Below are positions 44,133 through 55,382 of a stretch of DNA of 64,000 nt, piece after piece. The notes under the pieces are model-generated. The model was not told the DNA's origin, did no database searches, and saw nothing but the letters and a program-made list of their open reading frames with translations. The stretch lies in assembly GCF_022829445.1 (NCBI RefSeq), contig NZ_JAKSXY010000061.1, forward strand, positions 62,001 to 126,000, written 5' to 3'. How positions within the stretch are numbered: the stretch's first letter is position 1; the number at the start of each line of letters is the position of its first letter. This stretch comes from Methylobacterium sp. J-068. Lineage in GTDB: Bacteria; Pseudomonadota; Alphaproteobacteria; Rhizobiales; Beijerinckiaceae. Position numbers and translations under genes: made by a program.

Positions 44133-44966
44133 TCACGGCCGCGGCAGGTTGAGCACCGTCGGGGGGATGATCGGCGCCAGGGCGGCGGGCGTCAGGGCGA
44201 CGCGGCTCCGCGCCGGGGGCGTTGCCGTCTCGGCGGTTTTCACGACCGGCTTCGCGGCCATGGCTGCGCGCACCACGGGTGTCGGGCGCCGGGCGGGCGC
44301 CTCGGCGGCCCGCGTCGGGGGAGCCCGCACGGCAGGCGCCGGCTCGGCCGGCACAGGGGCGGTCCGGTCGGGTGCGGCGACCGGGATGACCGGCACCGTG
44401 GGCGGCTCGGCGGCGGCGAAGGCCAGCGCCGCCGGCGGCGCGGCCTGCTCGGCGGCGCCGGCTTTTCGCTTCTCGTAGAAGGCGTTGCCGCCCGCCACCG
44501 CGACGTAGTGCATGTTGGTGTAGGGGAAGCGCAGGCCGGCGGTGTGGAAGTACATGGCCCGGCCGACCTTCGGGTGGCGCTGGCCGTCGAGCACCGCGTC
44601 CGTGACCTCGGCGACCTTCTGGAGTTCCTTCCCCTCCATCTTCCGCGTCAGCACGCCGGGCGCGAATTGCCGGGGCTGGCCGACCACGGCGCAGATGCCG
44701 CCGTTCGGAAAGGCCGCCGCCTCGAGGCGGTTCATCACCACCGTGCCCACGGCCAGGAGCCCTTCGGGATCGCTGCGGTTCGATTCGAAGTACATCGCCC
44801 GGCCGAGACAGTCGCGCTCCTCGTCCGTGGCGGCGATCGGCTTGGCCGCCAGCGTCGAACCCGTGCCCATGGGGGTCGGCGCATAGGTGTTGCAACCGCC
44901 AAGACCGGGAACCGCCAGGATCAGGCTCAGGAGTGGCAGCGTCGTCGCCGATCGGTATCCCCGCAT
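44133..44966 (-). CDS. SleB-type cell-wall hydrolase, lipoprotein
   Basis: A 277-residue putative lipoprotein: signal peptide LPLLSLILAVPGLGGC with lipobox LGGC (Cys25). The Hydrolase_2 (SleB/CwlJ) domain spans about 50-160: RAMYFESNRSDPEGLLAVGTVVMNRLEAAAFPNGGICAVVGQPRQFAPGV, with the acidic ES pair at the expected catalytic site. A Pro/Ala-rich tail of about 100 residues follows. SleB domains in non-sporulating Gram-negatives remodel peptidoglycan. Start 44966 (GGAGCGAG upstream) gives a canonical lipoprotein signal; ATG 44999 and ATG 45038 add a charged leader. Confidence 0.85.
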   Translation of the reverse strand: MRGYRSATTLPLLSLILAVPGLGGCNTYAPTPMGTGSTLAAKPIAATDEERDCLGRAMYFESNRSDPEGLLAVGTVVMNRLEAAAFPNGGICAVVGQPRQFAPGVLTRKMEGKELQKVAEVTDAVLDGQRHPKVGRAMYFHTAGLRFPYTNMHYVAVAGGNAFYEKRKAGAAEQAAPPAALAFAAAEPPTVPVIPVAAPDRTAPVPAEPAPAVRAPPTRAAEAPARRPTPVVRAAMAAKPVVKTAETATPPARSRVALTPAALAPIIPPTVLNLPRP

Positions 44967-45056
44967 GCCGTCTCGCTCCGCGCCCTCAAGCTTGTCCATG
45001 AGGCTTGCCGGCCAAATGGGTTCGTTTTCGGGCAGCACGAGATACGGCGCGAGATC

Positions 45057-45091
45057 TTTGCCGGATCAGGACCCTTTGCCGATCAGGACCC
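45057..45091. repeat. 17-18 bp tandem duplication at the end of the secA-linked GNAT gene
   Basis: TTTGCCGGATCAGGACCC (45057-45074) is followed by TTTGCCGATCAGGACCC (45075-45091), differing by one G. The second copy contains the GNAT stop codon region (gene ends at 45083). Confidence 0.8.
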
Positions 45092-45502
45092 GCGGTCGTA
45101 GCGGAAGGCGTCGGGCACGCGCGGCATGCCGATGTGGTCGTAGAAGGTGACGGCGTCGGGCGCTGCGGTGAGCAGCAGCGAGGCCTGGGGACCGACCGCC
45201 GCGCGGGTGGCGGCGATGAGGCCCTGGCCGACCTTCAGCCCCTGCGCCGCGCGGCACACCGCGAGGTCCGAGAGGTAGGCGCAGAAGGCGAAGTCGGTGA
45301 GCGTGCGCGCCACCCCCACGAGGACGCCGTCCCGGCGCGCCGTGACGACGAGATCGGCCCGCTCCAGCATCAGCGCGAGGCGGGGCAGGTCGTCGGCGGG
45401 CCGGCGCGGGGCGAGGCCCGATTCGACGAGGACGCGGCGGAACTCCGCCGCGTCGAGATCGGGTTCGATGCCGTAGCGGATCTCGCCGGGGGACCGGGAC
45501 AT
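45083..45502 (-). CDS. GNAT-family N-acetyltransferase
   Basis: A 139-residue GCN5-related acetyltransferase. The acetyl-CoA region reads AYLSDLAVCRAAQGLKVGQGLIAATRAAVG, where the usual R/Q-x-x-G-x-G/A is AQGLKVGQGL, followed by a C-terminal FYDHIGMPRVPDAFRY. The N-acyl substrate is unknown. It starts only 3 nt after secA ends, so it is co-transcribed with secA. This pairing recurs in related genomes as far as I recall, but a functional connection is unproven. Confidence 0.87.
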   Translation of the reverse strand: MSRSPGEIRYGIEPDLDAAEFRRVLVESGLAPRRPADDLPRLALMLERADLVVTARRDGVLVGVARTLTDFAFCAYLSDLAVCRAAQGLKVGQGLIAATRAAVGPQASLLLTAAPDAVTFYDHIGMPRVPDAFRYDRGS

Positions 45503-45505
45503 CCG

Positions 45506-48400
<2,895 letters not shown>

Positions 48401-48587
48401 CGTGAACCTACGGTCGATCGAAAAGTCTGAAGGCGGATATTGGCCGGGCTTATAGAGGTAAATATCCGGCGGCGCATCAGACAAGGCCCCGCCGCGCCGG
48501 CTTGAAAATTACCCGAAGGTGGGCCGTGACGTTTCGAGGCGAGGCGCGCCGAATTCTGACGATCCGCGCCCGTGATGCTTTCATGCC

Positions 48588-48634
48588 AAATCCGGTTGAT
48601 CCCTTCGGGATGGCGGATTCGGGCTTCGCTCAGG
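48588..48634. repeat. Palindromic intergenic repeat, family A, copy 2
   Basis: It matches 7901-7947 at 40 of 47 positions. Arms AATCCG (48589-48594) with CGGATT (48614-48619) and ATCCC (48599-48603) with GGGAT (48607-48611) around TTC make a nested hairpin. It lies in the 287-nt secA-nadX gap, immediately before a family B element. Confidence 0.75.
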
Positions 48635-48649
48635 CGCGGCGCGGGCTGA

Positions 48650-48683
48650 GCGACACCGTCTTCCGCTTGATCGAAGCGGAGAC
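48650..48683. repeat. Palindromic intergenic repeat, family B, copy 2
   Basis: GTC-TT-CCGCTT (48658-48668) pairs with AAGCGG-A-GAC (48674-48683) around GATCG. The stretch GAGCGACACCGTCTTCCGCTTGATCG resembles the reverse complement of 13955-13976. It ends 5 nt before the nadX stop codon, downstream of nadX on its own strand, so it may double as a transcript-end hairpin. Confidence 0.7.
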
Positions 48684-48687
48684 GCTA

Positions 48688-49536
48688 TCAGAGGGATAGC
48701 GGCAGCACCCGGCTCTCGATGGTTCGCACCAGGGCGAGGGCGGTGAGTTCGGAGGATTTCGGATTCGTGGCGAGCGGCCGATTCTCGATCCAGATCTCCA
48801 TCGTCCCGAATGCTCCGCTAGCCCGCAGCCGATGTCCGTTTCCCGACGCGGTGGGGTCGGCCACGAGCTGAACGAATGTACGGTCGAGGCCGATTCCCGC
48901 CAGAGCGGTGATCACGGCGACGTTCGCGTTGGCCGGAAACGATCGTGCCGCGTCCCGCGCCGATCCTTCGAAGAACACCGTCTCTCGGCTCAGAGCGTGC
49001 AGATCGACGGCGCGCTCGGCGGGCGTCCCGAACCAGGCTTGGGGCGGTTTCACGATCCGGTGCGTCACCTCGGAGAGGGGCAGGATGGAGGCCGCCGCCA
49101 GGGCGTCCATCCCGGCGAGTGCGCCCGTCGGAACCAGGATCTGACTTCCGTGCGCTTCCGCGCTCGCCAGGAGCCGGTCAAGCACGCCCTCCTCGCAGAA
49201 GGCGCTCGTCGAGGACACGGCGAAGCTGCGCGCGTAGCACAGGGCCGCCGATCCCCACGGTTCCACCGCGTCACGGCCGGCGGCTTCGATCACCATGTCG
49301 ATCCGCGCCCCGGCCAGGGTCTCGGGCCCGGCCAGCCAGCGCACACCTTCGGGCAGGGCAGAGCCCCCTTCAGGCTGTGTCCGCGTGCCGACCCCGACCA
49401 AGACGATGGGCCTACTCCGCTCGTCGAGAAGCTGCACGACGCGACGCGCTATGGCACCCCAGCCGACCATCGCGATGCGCAAGGGGCGCGTTCCGCGTGA
49501 CGGACTTTCCGCCGTGGTCTGTTCCGAACTGGACAC
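48688..49536 (-). CDS. nadX: L-aspartate dehydrogenase
   Basis: A 282-residue NAD(P)-dependent enzyme that oxidises aspartate to iminoaspartate, an alternative first step of NAD synthesis replacing NadB. The Rossmann motif is MVGWGAIARRVVQLL near 21-35, and the DUF108 C-domain has VPTGALAGMDALAAA, SRETVFFEGSARDAARSFPANANVAVITALAGIGLDRTFVQLVADP. The start is GTG 49536, with GGAGAAG 6 nt upstream. The family can also serve as a catabolic aspartate dehydrogenase; nadA and nadC are not adjacent. Divergent palindromic repeats lie at its 3' end. Confidence 0.9.
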   Translation of the reverse strand: MSSSEQTTAESPSRGTRPLRIAMVGWGAIARRVVQLLDERSRPIVLVGVGTRTQPEGGSALPEGVRWLAGPETLAGARIDMVIEAAGRDAVEPWGSAALCYARSFAVSSTSAFCEEGVLDRLLASAEAHGSQILVPTGALAGMDALAAASILPLSEVTHRIVKPPQAWFGTPAERAVDLHALSRETVFFEGSARDAARSFPANANVAVITALAGIGLDRTFVQLVADPTASGNGHRLRASGAFGTMEIWIENRPLATNPKSSELTALALVRTIESRVLPLSL

Positions 49537-49672
49537 CGTCGCTTCTCCGGATCGCTGACAGTCGATCCATCGACTGTGGCGAAACCTACGACACGCAACG
49601 CCTGCGTGTCCTCGGGGAACTGGCTCCCGGCACACGTTTCCGCATCACGGCCGCCGGACGCCGCATCCGATA

Positions 49673-49987
49673 TCAGTTGATGAGGCAGAACCCCGTGCCG
49701 GTGCCGACCACGCGCCGGTTGGCACACCAAAAATCGGCAGCGCGGACCTCACGGGCGGACGGGGCCGGCACAGCCACGGGCTTGACCGAACGCGGGGTGG
49801 GCTCGGAGGTGGGCTCGGAAGCGACGGTGGAAGCCGCGGCGATGCTGCCCGTGGAGACCACGGCGGCCCTCTCGATGGTGGCGCCACGGAAACCGCCGCG
49901 CGCCGCGCGCCCTCGCGCCTCGGCGTCCTGCGCCGCGCCGAGCGCCAGGATGAGCAGGGTCGCGCCGATGATCTGATTGCGCCGCAT
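49673..49987 (-). CDS. Small secreted hypothetical protein
   Basis: A 104-residue protein with a signal peptide (IIGATLLILALGAAQDAEA), a Ser/Thr/Ala/Glu-rich middle (about 45-75) and a C-terminal motif FWCANRRVVGTGTGFCLIN with two Cys that probably form a disulfide. No family recognised. Start 49987 has a GGGGGGGA tract upstream. It is divergent from the PpiC gene. Confidence 0.7.
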   Translation of the reverse strand: MRRNQIIGATLLILALGAAQDAEARGRAARGGFRGATIERAAVVSTGSIAAASTVASEPTSEPTPRSVKPVAVPAPSAREVRAADFWCANRRVVGTGTGFCLIN

Positions 49988-50261
49988 CGTCGTCCCCCCC
50001 TCGGCCTGGTACGCTCCCGAGCGTAGGCACGGGCGCCTTAACGACGCCTCTCGCGAACCCGTCGCAATCGCGCGAATTCGGTCGGGCGGCCCCACGGCCG
50101 CGCTTGCCTTCGCCCCCTCGGCGCGCCACCTGATGTCGCGGTCGGAACCGCGGCGGCTCCCCGCCGCCCTCCCCGCTCGACTGCCCCACGCGACGACCTC
50201 CGGCCGGAAAGAGCCGGGACGCGGGCGGCGCTCCCAAGACGCCACGATCAAGGACGCCACG

Positions 50262-51182
50262 ATGACGATGATCAAGTCTCTCTCGCGCTCGGGCCTTCTG
50301 CGCACGGGCGCCGTGGCTCTGGCGCTGGGCCTGCCCCTGGCCTCGGCGCGGGCGCAGGCCCCCGCCGGGACACCGGCCGCGCCCGCGGCACCCGCCGCCG
50401 CGCCGGTGGCGCCCGAGACGGTGGTCGCGAAGGTGAACGGGGCGCCGATCACCGCGGGCGACCTCGCCATCGCGGGAGAGGACCCGGCCCTGTCGCTGCC
50501 GGGGGTCGACGACGCCCAGAAGAAGACCCTGCTCATCGACTACATGGTCGATCTCAAGGTCGGCGCCCAGGCGGCGGAAGCCGCCAAGATCGGCGATTCG
50601 CCGGACTTCCAGCGCAAGCTCGCCTACTTCCGGGACAAGCTCCTCCTCGACGAGTACCTGGAGCGCGAGGCCAAGAAGGCGGCCACACCGGAGGCGGCCA
50701 AGGCCCTCTACGACCAGACCGTCAAGGCCATGAAGCCGGAAGAGGAGGTCCATGCCCGCCACATCCTGGTGGAGAGCGAGGACGAGGCCAAGAAGATCGC
50801 CGCGCGCATCAAGGGCGGCGAGGATTTCGCCAAGGTCGCGGGCGAGGTCTCGAAGGATCCGGGCTCGAAGGCCGAGGGCGGCGACCTCGGCTGGTTCACC
50901 AAGGAGCGCATGGTCGCGCCCTTCGCCGAGGCGGCGTTCAAGATGAATGCCGGCCAAGTCTCGGACCCGGTCAAGACCCAGTTCGGCTGGCACGTGATCA
51001 AGCTCGAGGAGAAGCGCACCAAGCCGGTGCCCAGCTTCGCCGAGATGAAGGAGCAGGTGGACCAGTACATCACCCGCAAGACGCAGCAGGACCTGATCCT
51101 GAAGCTGCGCGAGGGCGCCAAGATCGAGCGCACGGCCGCGGCACCGGCGCCCGCGGCGACGCCGGCCCCGAAGGCCCCGTAG
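50262..51182 (+). CDS. Periplasmic PpiC-type parvulin peptidyl-prolyl isomerase
   Basis: A 306-residue exported foldase: signal peptide (LLRTGAVALALGLPLASARAQ), an N-terminal SurA-like chaperone segment (VVAKVNGAPITAGDLAIAGED...LLIDYMVDLKVGAQAAE) and one parvulin domain (about 155-255) with EEVHARHILVESEDEAKKIAARIKGGEDFAKVA, KAEGGDLGWFTKERMVAPFAEAAF and FGWHVIKLEEKR. The alphaproteobacterial relatives fold outer-membrane and secreted proteins. ATG 50262 and 50268 are both possible. SecA and other envelope genes are near, but it is likely monocistronic. Confidence 0.92.
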   Translation: MTMIKSLSRSGLLRTGAVALALGLPLASARAQAPAGTPAAPAAPAAAPVAPETVVAKVNGAPITAGDLAIAGEDPALSLPGVDDAQKKTLLIDYMVDLKVGAQAAEAAKIGDSPDFQRKLAYFRDKLLLDEYLEREAKKAATPEAAKALYDQTVKAMKPEEEVHARHILVESEDEAKKIAARIKGGEDFAKVAGEVSKDPGSKAEGGDLGWFTKERMVAPFAEAAFKMNAGQVSDPVKTQFGWHVIKLEEKRTKPVPSFAEMKEQVDQYITRKTQQDLILKLREGAKIERTAAAPAPAATPAPKAP

Positions 51183-51188
51183 GCGCCG

Positions 51189-52367
51189 TCACGCCACCCG
51201 GCGCCACGCGGCCGGGGCGGCTTCGCTGCGGTCCCGTCCGTTGTGCTTGGCCCGGTAGAGCGCGGCATCGGCACGCCGGAGCAGCGCGTCGAGACCGCGC
51301 GGCGGACCCGTCTTCGCGGCCCCGAGATCGGCATTCGCCAAGCCGATGCTGACGCTCACCGCGAGGTGCGGCAGGTCCGGCACCGCGATCCGTGCCACGG
51401 CCCGGCGCAGGAACTCGGCCTGGGCCATGGCCTCGTCCGGCGTCGGGCCCATGAGCAGGCAGGCGAATTCCTCGCCGCCCATCCGGCCGAAGACCGCGCC
51501 GGGCGGAAGCAGGGCCGTCACCGTGTGACAGAAGCCGACCAGGACGCCGTCGCCCACCGCGTGGCCATGCAGGTCGTTGATGCGCTTGAAGTGGTCGAGG
51601 TCGAACAGCAGCAGCGTCACGGTCCGACCCTGCGCCGCCAGGGCGGCCTCCGCCCGGGTCACGAAGGCGCGCCGGCTCAGGATGCCGGTCAGGGCGTCCG
51701 TATCGGCGGCCAGGCGCTGCAGGTGCTCGGCGCGTTCCTTCGTCAGCGACATGAACACGAAGGCGATCGCCAGGGTGAAGAGCATGCCGATGAGGCACAG
51801 GAACGTCAGCCAGGGAGATTGCAGCGGGTTCGGGCCGACCTTCGGCGGGGCCACGATGGCGAGCGGTATGCGGACCCAATAGGCGGCGGTGTAGAGCAGC
51901 AGGAGCGCGACGCCGGGATAGCGCGAGACCAGGCGCTCGGCCCGCGCGCGCCAGATCTCCCGTGCCGCCAGGAGACAGAAACTTCCGGCCAGGCCCGAGG
52001 CCAGCATGACCCGAGCGGGCAGCGACGCGTAGAAGGTCGGGATCAGGCAGGCGCCGCCCCAGAGGGCCACGGCCGCCGCGATCGGGACGAGGCGGGAGGA
52101 GCGGCCCTCGAAGGCGCGCGTTCCGGTCCAGATCAGGCCATAGGCGCCGATCATCACACCGTTGGCGACCCCGATCGAGATCCAATCCGGGATCGTGCCG
52201 CGCAAGACCAGGAGGGTCGACGCCATCGCGCCGGCGATGTGCGCGGCTCCCCAGATCGACAGGGCGTGAACGTGCCGCGCCTGACTCCAGGACAGCAGAA
52301 ACAAGCTCCCGACCATGAAGGTCAGGATCACCGTCACCAGCAGCAATGTCGGAGCGTCGAGCAGCAT
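51189..52367 (-). CDS. Membrane diguanylate cyclase (GGDEF)
   Basis: A 392-residue protein with six or seven hydrophobic segments in the first 215 residues (sensor unknown), then a GGDEF domain starting DTDALTGILSRRAFVTRAEAAL. The active motif is GRMGGEEF, so c-di-GMP synthesis from GTP is likely. The RxxD inhibitory site normally found before the motif is absent (PPGAVFGRMGGEE), which suggests no product feedback. It ends 6 nt from the convergent PpiC gene. The start at 52367 gives the first TM. Confidence 0.9.
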   Translation of the reverse strand: MLLDAPTLLLVTVILTFMVGSLFLLSWSQARHVHALSIWGAAHIAGAMASTLLVLRGTIPDWISIGVANGVMIGAYGLIWTGTRAFEGRSSRLVPIAAAVALWGGACLIPTFYASLPARVMLASGLAGSFCLLAAREIWRARAERLVSRYPGVALLLLYTAAYWVRIPLAIVAPPKVGPNPLQSPWLTFLCLIGMLFTLAIAFVFMSLTKERAEHLQRLAADTDALTGILSRRAFVTRAEAALAAQGRTVTLLLFDLDHFKRINDLHGHAVGDGVLVGFCHTVTALLPPGAVFGRMGGEEFACLLMGPTPDEAMAQAEFLRRAVARIAVPDLPHLAVSVSIGLANADLGAAKTGPPRGLDALLRRADAALYRAKHNGRDRSEAAPAAWRRVA

Positions 52368-52617
52368 CGACCGGTTCCGCTCCCCTCATCCGCTCGGTGA
52401 TCGATGGCCTCCGCGCCGGCATTCCGGTCGCGTCGCGCGACGTTACACCGACGAGGTTACTCAGAGTTGGACACGCGGCGCGCATCGATCACGTTTGCGA
52501 CAGCCTCCCTCTCGGCCGCGCCCGCGCTCGAAACGCCCCGTTCCGTGAAACCGACTCGTCCGACGGCCCGGATTCCAAGGGCCGATACGCGGTCGCGTCG
52601 AGGTCTGGTCCGAGATC

Positions 52618-53913
52618 CTACGACTCCGTCTTGCGCGGGTTGGGTCCGAGCGGCGTGATGCGCAGGGCGGTGATGCGGTTGCGGGCCTTGCGCAGCACCT
52701 GGAAGCGGAAGCCGTGGAAGTTGAAGGCGGTGCCGGTGTCGGGAATGGCCCGGGCCTCGTGGATGACGAGCCCCGCGATGGTGGTGGCCTCGTCGTCGGG
52801 CAGGTCCCAGTCCATGGCGCGGTTGAGGTCGCGGATCGGCACGCCGCCGTCGGCGTTCACCGAGCCGTCGCCCTGGGGCCGGACGCCGGAGACCGTCACG
52901 TCGTGCTCGTCGGCGATGTCGCCGACGATCTCCTCCAGGATGTCCTCCAGGGTGACGAGGCCCATCACCTCGCCGTACTCGTCGACCACGAGGGCGAAGT
53001 GGGTCTTCTTGGTCAGGAAGGCCTTGAGCTGGTCGCGCAGCGACGTGGTGTCGGGCACGAACCACGTCTCCAGGGCCAGGGCCTCCACCTTGAGGCCCGA
53101 GGCGTCGCCGCCGGCGGCATCGAGGGCGCGCAGCAGATCCTTGGCGTGCAGCACGCCGACGATGTTCTCCGAGGTGCCGCGCCAGAGCGGCATGCGCGTG
53201 TAGGGCGAGGCCAGGACCGCGCGCACGATCTCCTCCGAGGGCAGGTCGGCGTCGATGGTGCGCATCTTGGTGCGGTGGACCATCACCTCCGAGACCGTCA
53301 GCTCGGAGAGGTCGAGGAGGCCGCCGAGCATGTCGCGCTCGGCCTTGGCGACGCCGCCCTCCCGATGGAGCAGGGCGACCTGGCCCCGGATCTCGTCGCT
53401 GGCCGAGAGGATGGTCTGGCGCTCGCCGATCCGGATGCCGAAGGGCCGGAGCATACCGCGCACCAGCGCCTCGATGGCGATGGCCGCCGGCCCCAGCAGC
53501 GCCACCGCGAAGGCCACGGGCCGGGCCATGAGCAGCGCGGCGCTGTCCGGCTTGTTGATGGCCAGGGTCTTGGGCAGCACCTCCGCGAAGATGATGACGA
53601 GCACCGACATCACGCCGGTGGCGTAGAGCACGCCGCTCTTGCCGAACAGCGTGGTGAGCACGCTCGTGGTGAACGCCGAGGCGCCGATGGCCACGATGTT
53701 GTAGCCGATGAGCATGGCGCCGATGAAGCGCTCGCGGCGCGCCAGGATGGCGTTGACGAGGCGGGCGCGCAGGTCGCCGGCATTCTCCAGGGCGAGCATC
53801 CGGGCGCGGGACGCCGCCGTGAAGGCGGTCTCGGCCCCCGCGAAGAAGGCCGAGAGCAGCAGCGAGATCGCCACGATGCTCGCGGCCAGCCAGAGATCGG
53901 TATGGGGTTCCAT
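52618..53913 (-). CDS. CorC/HlyC-family transporter-like protein (CNNM + CBS)
   Basis: A 431-residue protein of the hemolysin C/CorC family. An N-terminal DUF21/CNNM domain (about 1-190) with four hydrophobic segments has LSAFFAGAETAFTAASRARMLAL and FAEVLPKTLAINKPDSAALLMARPVAFAV. Two CBS repeats follow (VMVHRTKMRTIDADLPSEEI..., TKKTHFALVVDEYGEVMGLVTLEDILEEIVGDI), then the CorC_HlyC domain. The family is linked to Mg2+/Co2+ transport or export. Start 53913 gives the TM; an upstream ATG at 54072 is unlikely. Confidence 0.92.
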   Translation of the reverse strand: MEPHTDLWLAASIVAISLLLSAFFAGAETAFTAASRARMLALENAGDLRARLVNAILARRERFIGAMLIGYNIVAIGASAFTTSVLTTLFGKSGVLYATGVMSVLVIIFAEVLPKTLAINKPDSAALLMARPVAFAVALLGPAAIAIEALVRGMLRPFGIRIGERQTILSASDEIRGQVALLHREGGVAKAERDMLGGLLDLSELTVSEVMVHRTKMRTIDADLPSEEIVRAVLASPYTRMPLWRGTSENIVGVLHAKDLLRALDAAGGDASGLKVEALALETWFVPDTTSLRDQLKAFLTKKTHFALVVDEYGEVMGLVTLEDILEEIVGDIADEHDVTVSGVRPQGDGSVNADGGVPIRDLNRAMDWDLPDDEATTIAGLVIHEARAIPDTGTAFNFHGFRFQVLRKARNRITALRITPLGPNPRKTES

Positions 53914-54119
53914 GCGCGCCGGTGCCGGAAGGTGTGTCTGCGGGTCGAGCGCCCGATTACCACGACGCGGGCCGGCGGGCGCGGGTCCCCGGAGCATCGG
54001 ACTGTCGATCGCACGCATACGCAGTACGAAGGACGCGAAGCACGCGAGCGGGCCGGGTGCGTCCTCGGGCATGCGCTGGCGGGGTCGTCCCCGACGCGGC
54101 GAGGACGGCGATCCGCCGG

Positions 54120-54395
54120 ACCGGGCGCGACGTCACCGGCCCGGACAGCCGCATCCTGCCCGCCCGCGACGGGTTCGTGCAGGGCTGCAGCGGCCGGATC
54201 GCCGTGGATGCCGCGCATCGGATCAGCTTGGCGCATCGGCTGGTGACCGACGCCGTCGAGCCGGTGTTCGGGCAGATCGAGCAAGCCAGAGGCGTCCGCC
54301 GGTTCCCGCTGTGCGGGCGCGATCAGGTCCGAGGCGAATGGGCGATGATCCGCACCGCCCACAACCTCCTCAAGCTGGCAAAGGCCGGACCCTGA
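54120..54395 (+). pseudogene. Remnant of an IS1182-family transposase (internal deletion)
   Basis: One frame reads TGRDVTGPDSRILPARDGFVQGCSGRIAVDAAHRISLAHRL and then directly VTDAVEPVFGQIEQARGVRRFPLCGRDQVRGEWAMIRTAHNLLKLAKAGP. The first block matches the catalytic-region motif DPDSRIM...GYVQGYNAQAAVD and the second the C-terminal TVEPVFGQIKQARGFRRF...KVRGEW of IS1182-type transposases. The roughly 150 residues normally between them are missing, as is the N-terminal half, so it is an inactive scar. I could not find terminal inverted repeats. Confidence 0.75.
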
Positions 54396-54472
54396 GCCTA
54401 AAGACCGACGCCCAGGTCGGCCCGGACTTCGACGCGCATCCCAGCACGGGAACGCGTTCCGCGGACGGACTC

Positions 54473-54661
54473 CTAGCGCTTCATCTTGCCGAGGCGGGTC
54501 AGCAGCGCCTCGATCCGCGCGCCCGGCGGCTCGGACAGCATGTCGGCGTAGAAGGTCCGCAGGCTGAGGCCGAGATGGCGCCGGATGCCCGCATTGAGGG
54601 GAGGCGGACCCGGCCGCGCGGCGTCCGTCGTGTGAGAACAGTCGCTTCGGCTCTTGGACAT
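54473..54661 (-). CDS. NepR-like small anti-sigma factor
   Basis: A 62-residue protein whose second half, LNAGIRRHLGLSLRTFYADMLSEPPGARIEALLTRLGK, has the spacing of NepR (LNxxIxxxLGxxLRxxYxDxxxEPxPxRxxxLLxxL). NepR is the alphaproteobacterial anti-sigma factor that holds EcfG until phosphorylated PhyR binds it. The N-terminus is Ser/Thr-rich. Here it stands alone, without phyR or ecfG next to it, beside an IS remnant. The start at 54661 gives family length; ribosome site is weak. A false resemblance in a short protein is possible. Confidence 0.68.
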   Translation of the reverse strand: MSKSRSDCSHTTDAARPGPPPLNAGIRRHLGLSLRTFYADMLSEPPGARIEALLTRLGKMKR

Positions 54662-55051
54662 GGAAGAGGTTCCGGCCGCGCCGGTGTCACCCTGCCGGAA
54701 GCAGGATGTGGCCGACTGAGGCCAGGAGGCTGTCACGATCCGGTTAAGGATGATTTGATGATCCGGCACGCCGGACCGGCCCTCGAGGCGGGGCCCAGAC
54801 AAATGTTGTCAACCGCATTTGTTCGCCTCGGAGCATTAAAAAAAACCGCGCCGCCGACCACCCTCGGGAAAGGGCGTCGCGCCAATGACTTGTGGCGATC
54901 CGATCGCCTCGGACGTTCGCTGAAACGGCTAACGAAGCGTTTCCGGTTGTGGACGAATCCGGCCGATCTCGATTACAACATCCAAGCTCACGGCGCCGCA
55001 GAGTGGTTGTTTTTCGATCTCCCGCAACCAACAACGGGAATTATAACCGGC
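54662..55051. other. AT-rich intergenic stretch (390 bp)
   Basis: It is clearly richer in A/T than the rest of the window, with an A8 run (ATTAAAAAAAACCG near 54836), GTTTTTCGATC and GGGAATTATAACC just before the next gene. No gene is apparent. A TATAAC box (55042-55047) sits only 4 nt before the ATG at 55052, which would suit a leaderless transcript or be chance. Foreign origin or strong regulatory DNA are both possible. Confidence 0.55.
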
Positions 55052-55279
55052 ATGCAGAATATTACCATTACAGATCGGGAACGTGATGCTGTATTAGCCG
55101 CGCTTCGCTACTATCAATTCTATAGACTCCAGGGACATCCCTTCAGTCCTTATCAGGATCATTTGATCGATGCGATTGCGAGCGAGTCCGGAGAGGCTCT
55201 CGACATTGCCGAGATCGACGACCTCTGCGCCGGCCTGAACGGCAACGACCACGCCCTCGCCGCCCTGGCCAGCGCCTGA
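55052..55279 (+). CDS. Small hypothetical protein with AT-rich 5' end
   Basis: A 75-residue soluble acidic protein: MQNITITDRERDAVLAALRYYQFYRLQGHPFSPYQDHLIDAIASESGEALDIAEIDDLCAGLNGNDHALA. The helix RERDAVLAALRYYQFY is amphipathic. I recall no family. Codons in the first third are unusually AT-rich for the window (TAT, ATT, AAT) and become GC-rich later. It lies next to the IS remnant and NepR-like gene, supporting an acquired patch. Confidence 0.6.
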   Translation: MQNITITDRERDAVLAALRYYQFYRLQGHPFSPYQDHLIDAIASESGEALDIAEIDDLCAGLNGNDHALAALASA

Positions 55280-55382
55280 AATCCCCTGTCGCCGGAGGCG
55301 GGGCGGATGGTGCCGCCGCCCCGTACGTCCATCGCGCCGGCCCGCGGCGCGCGCGGTTCGCGAGCCGCCTCGGAGACCTGAT

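Noticed and set aside
48502..48699. 65-codon plus-strand open frame between secA and nadX
   Set aside because: It is made up of the two palindromic repeat elements and ends inside nadX; the translation only mirrors the repeat.
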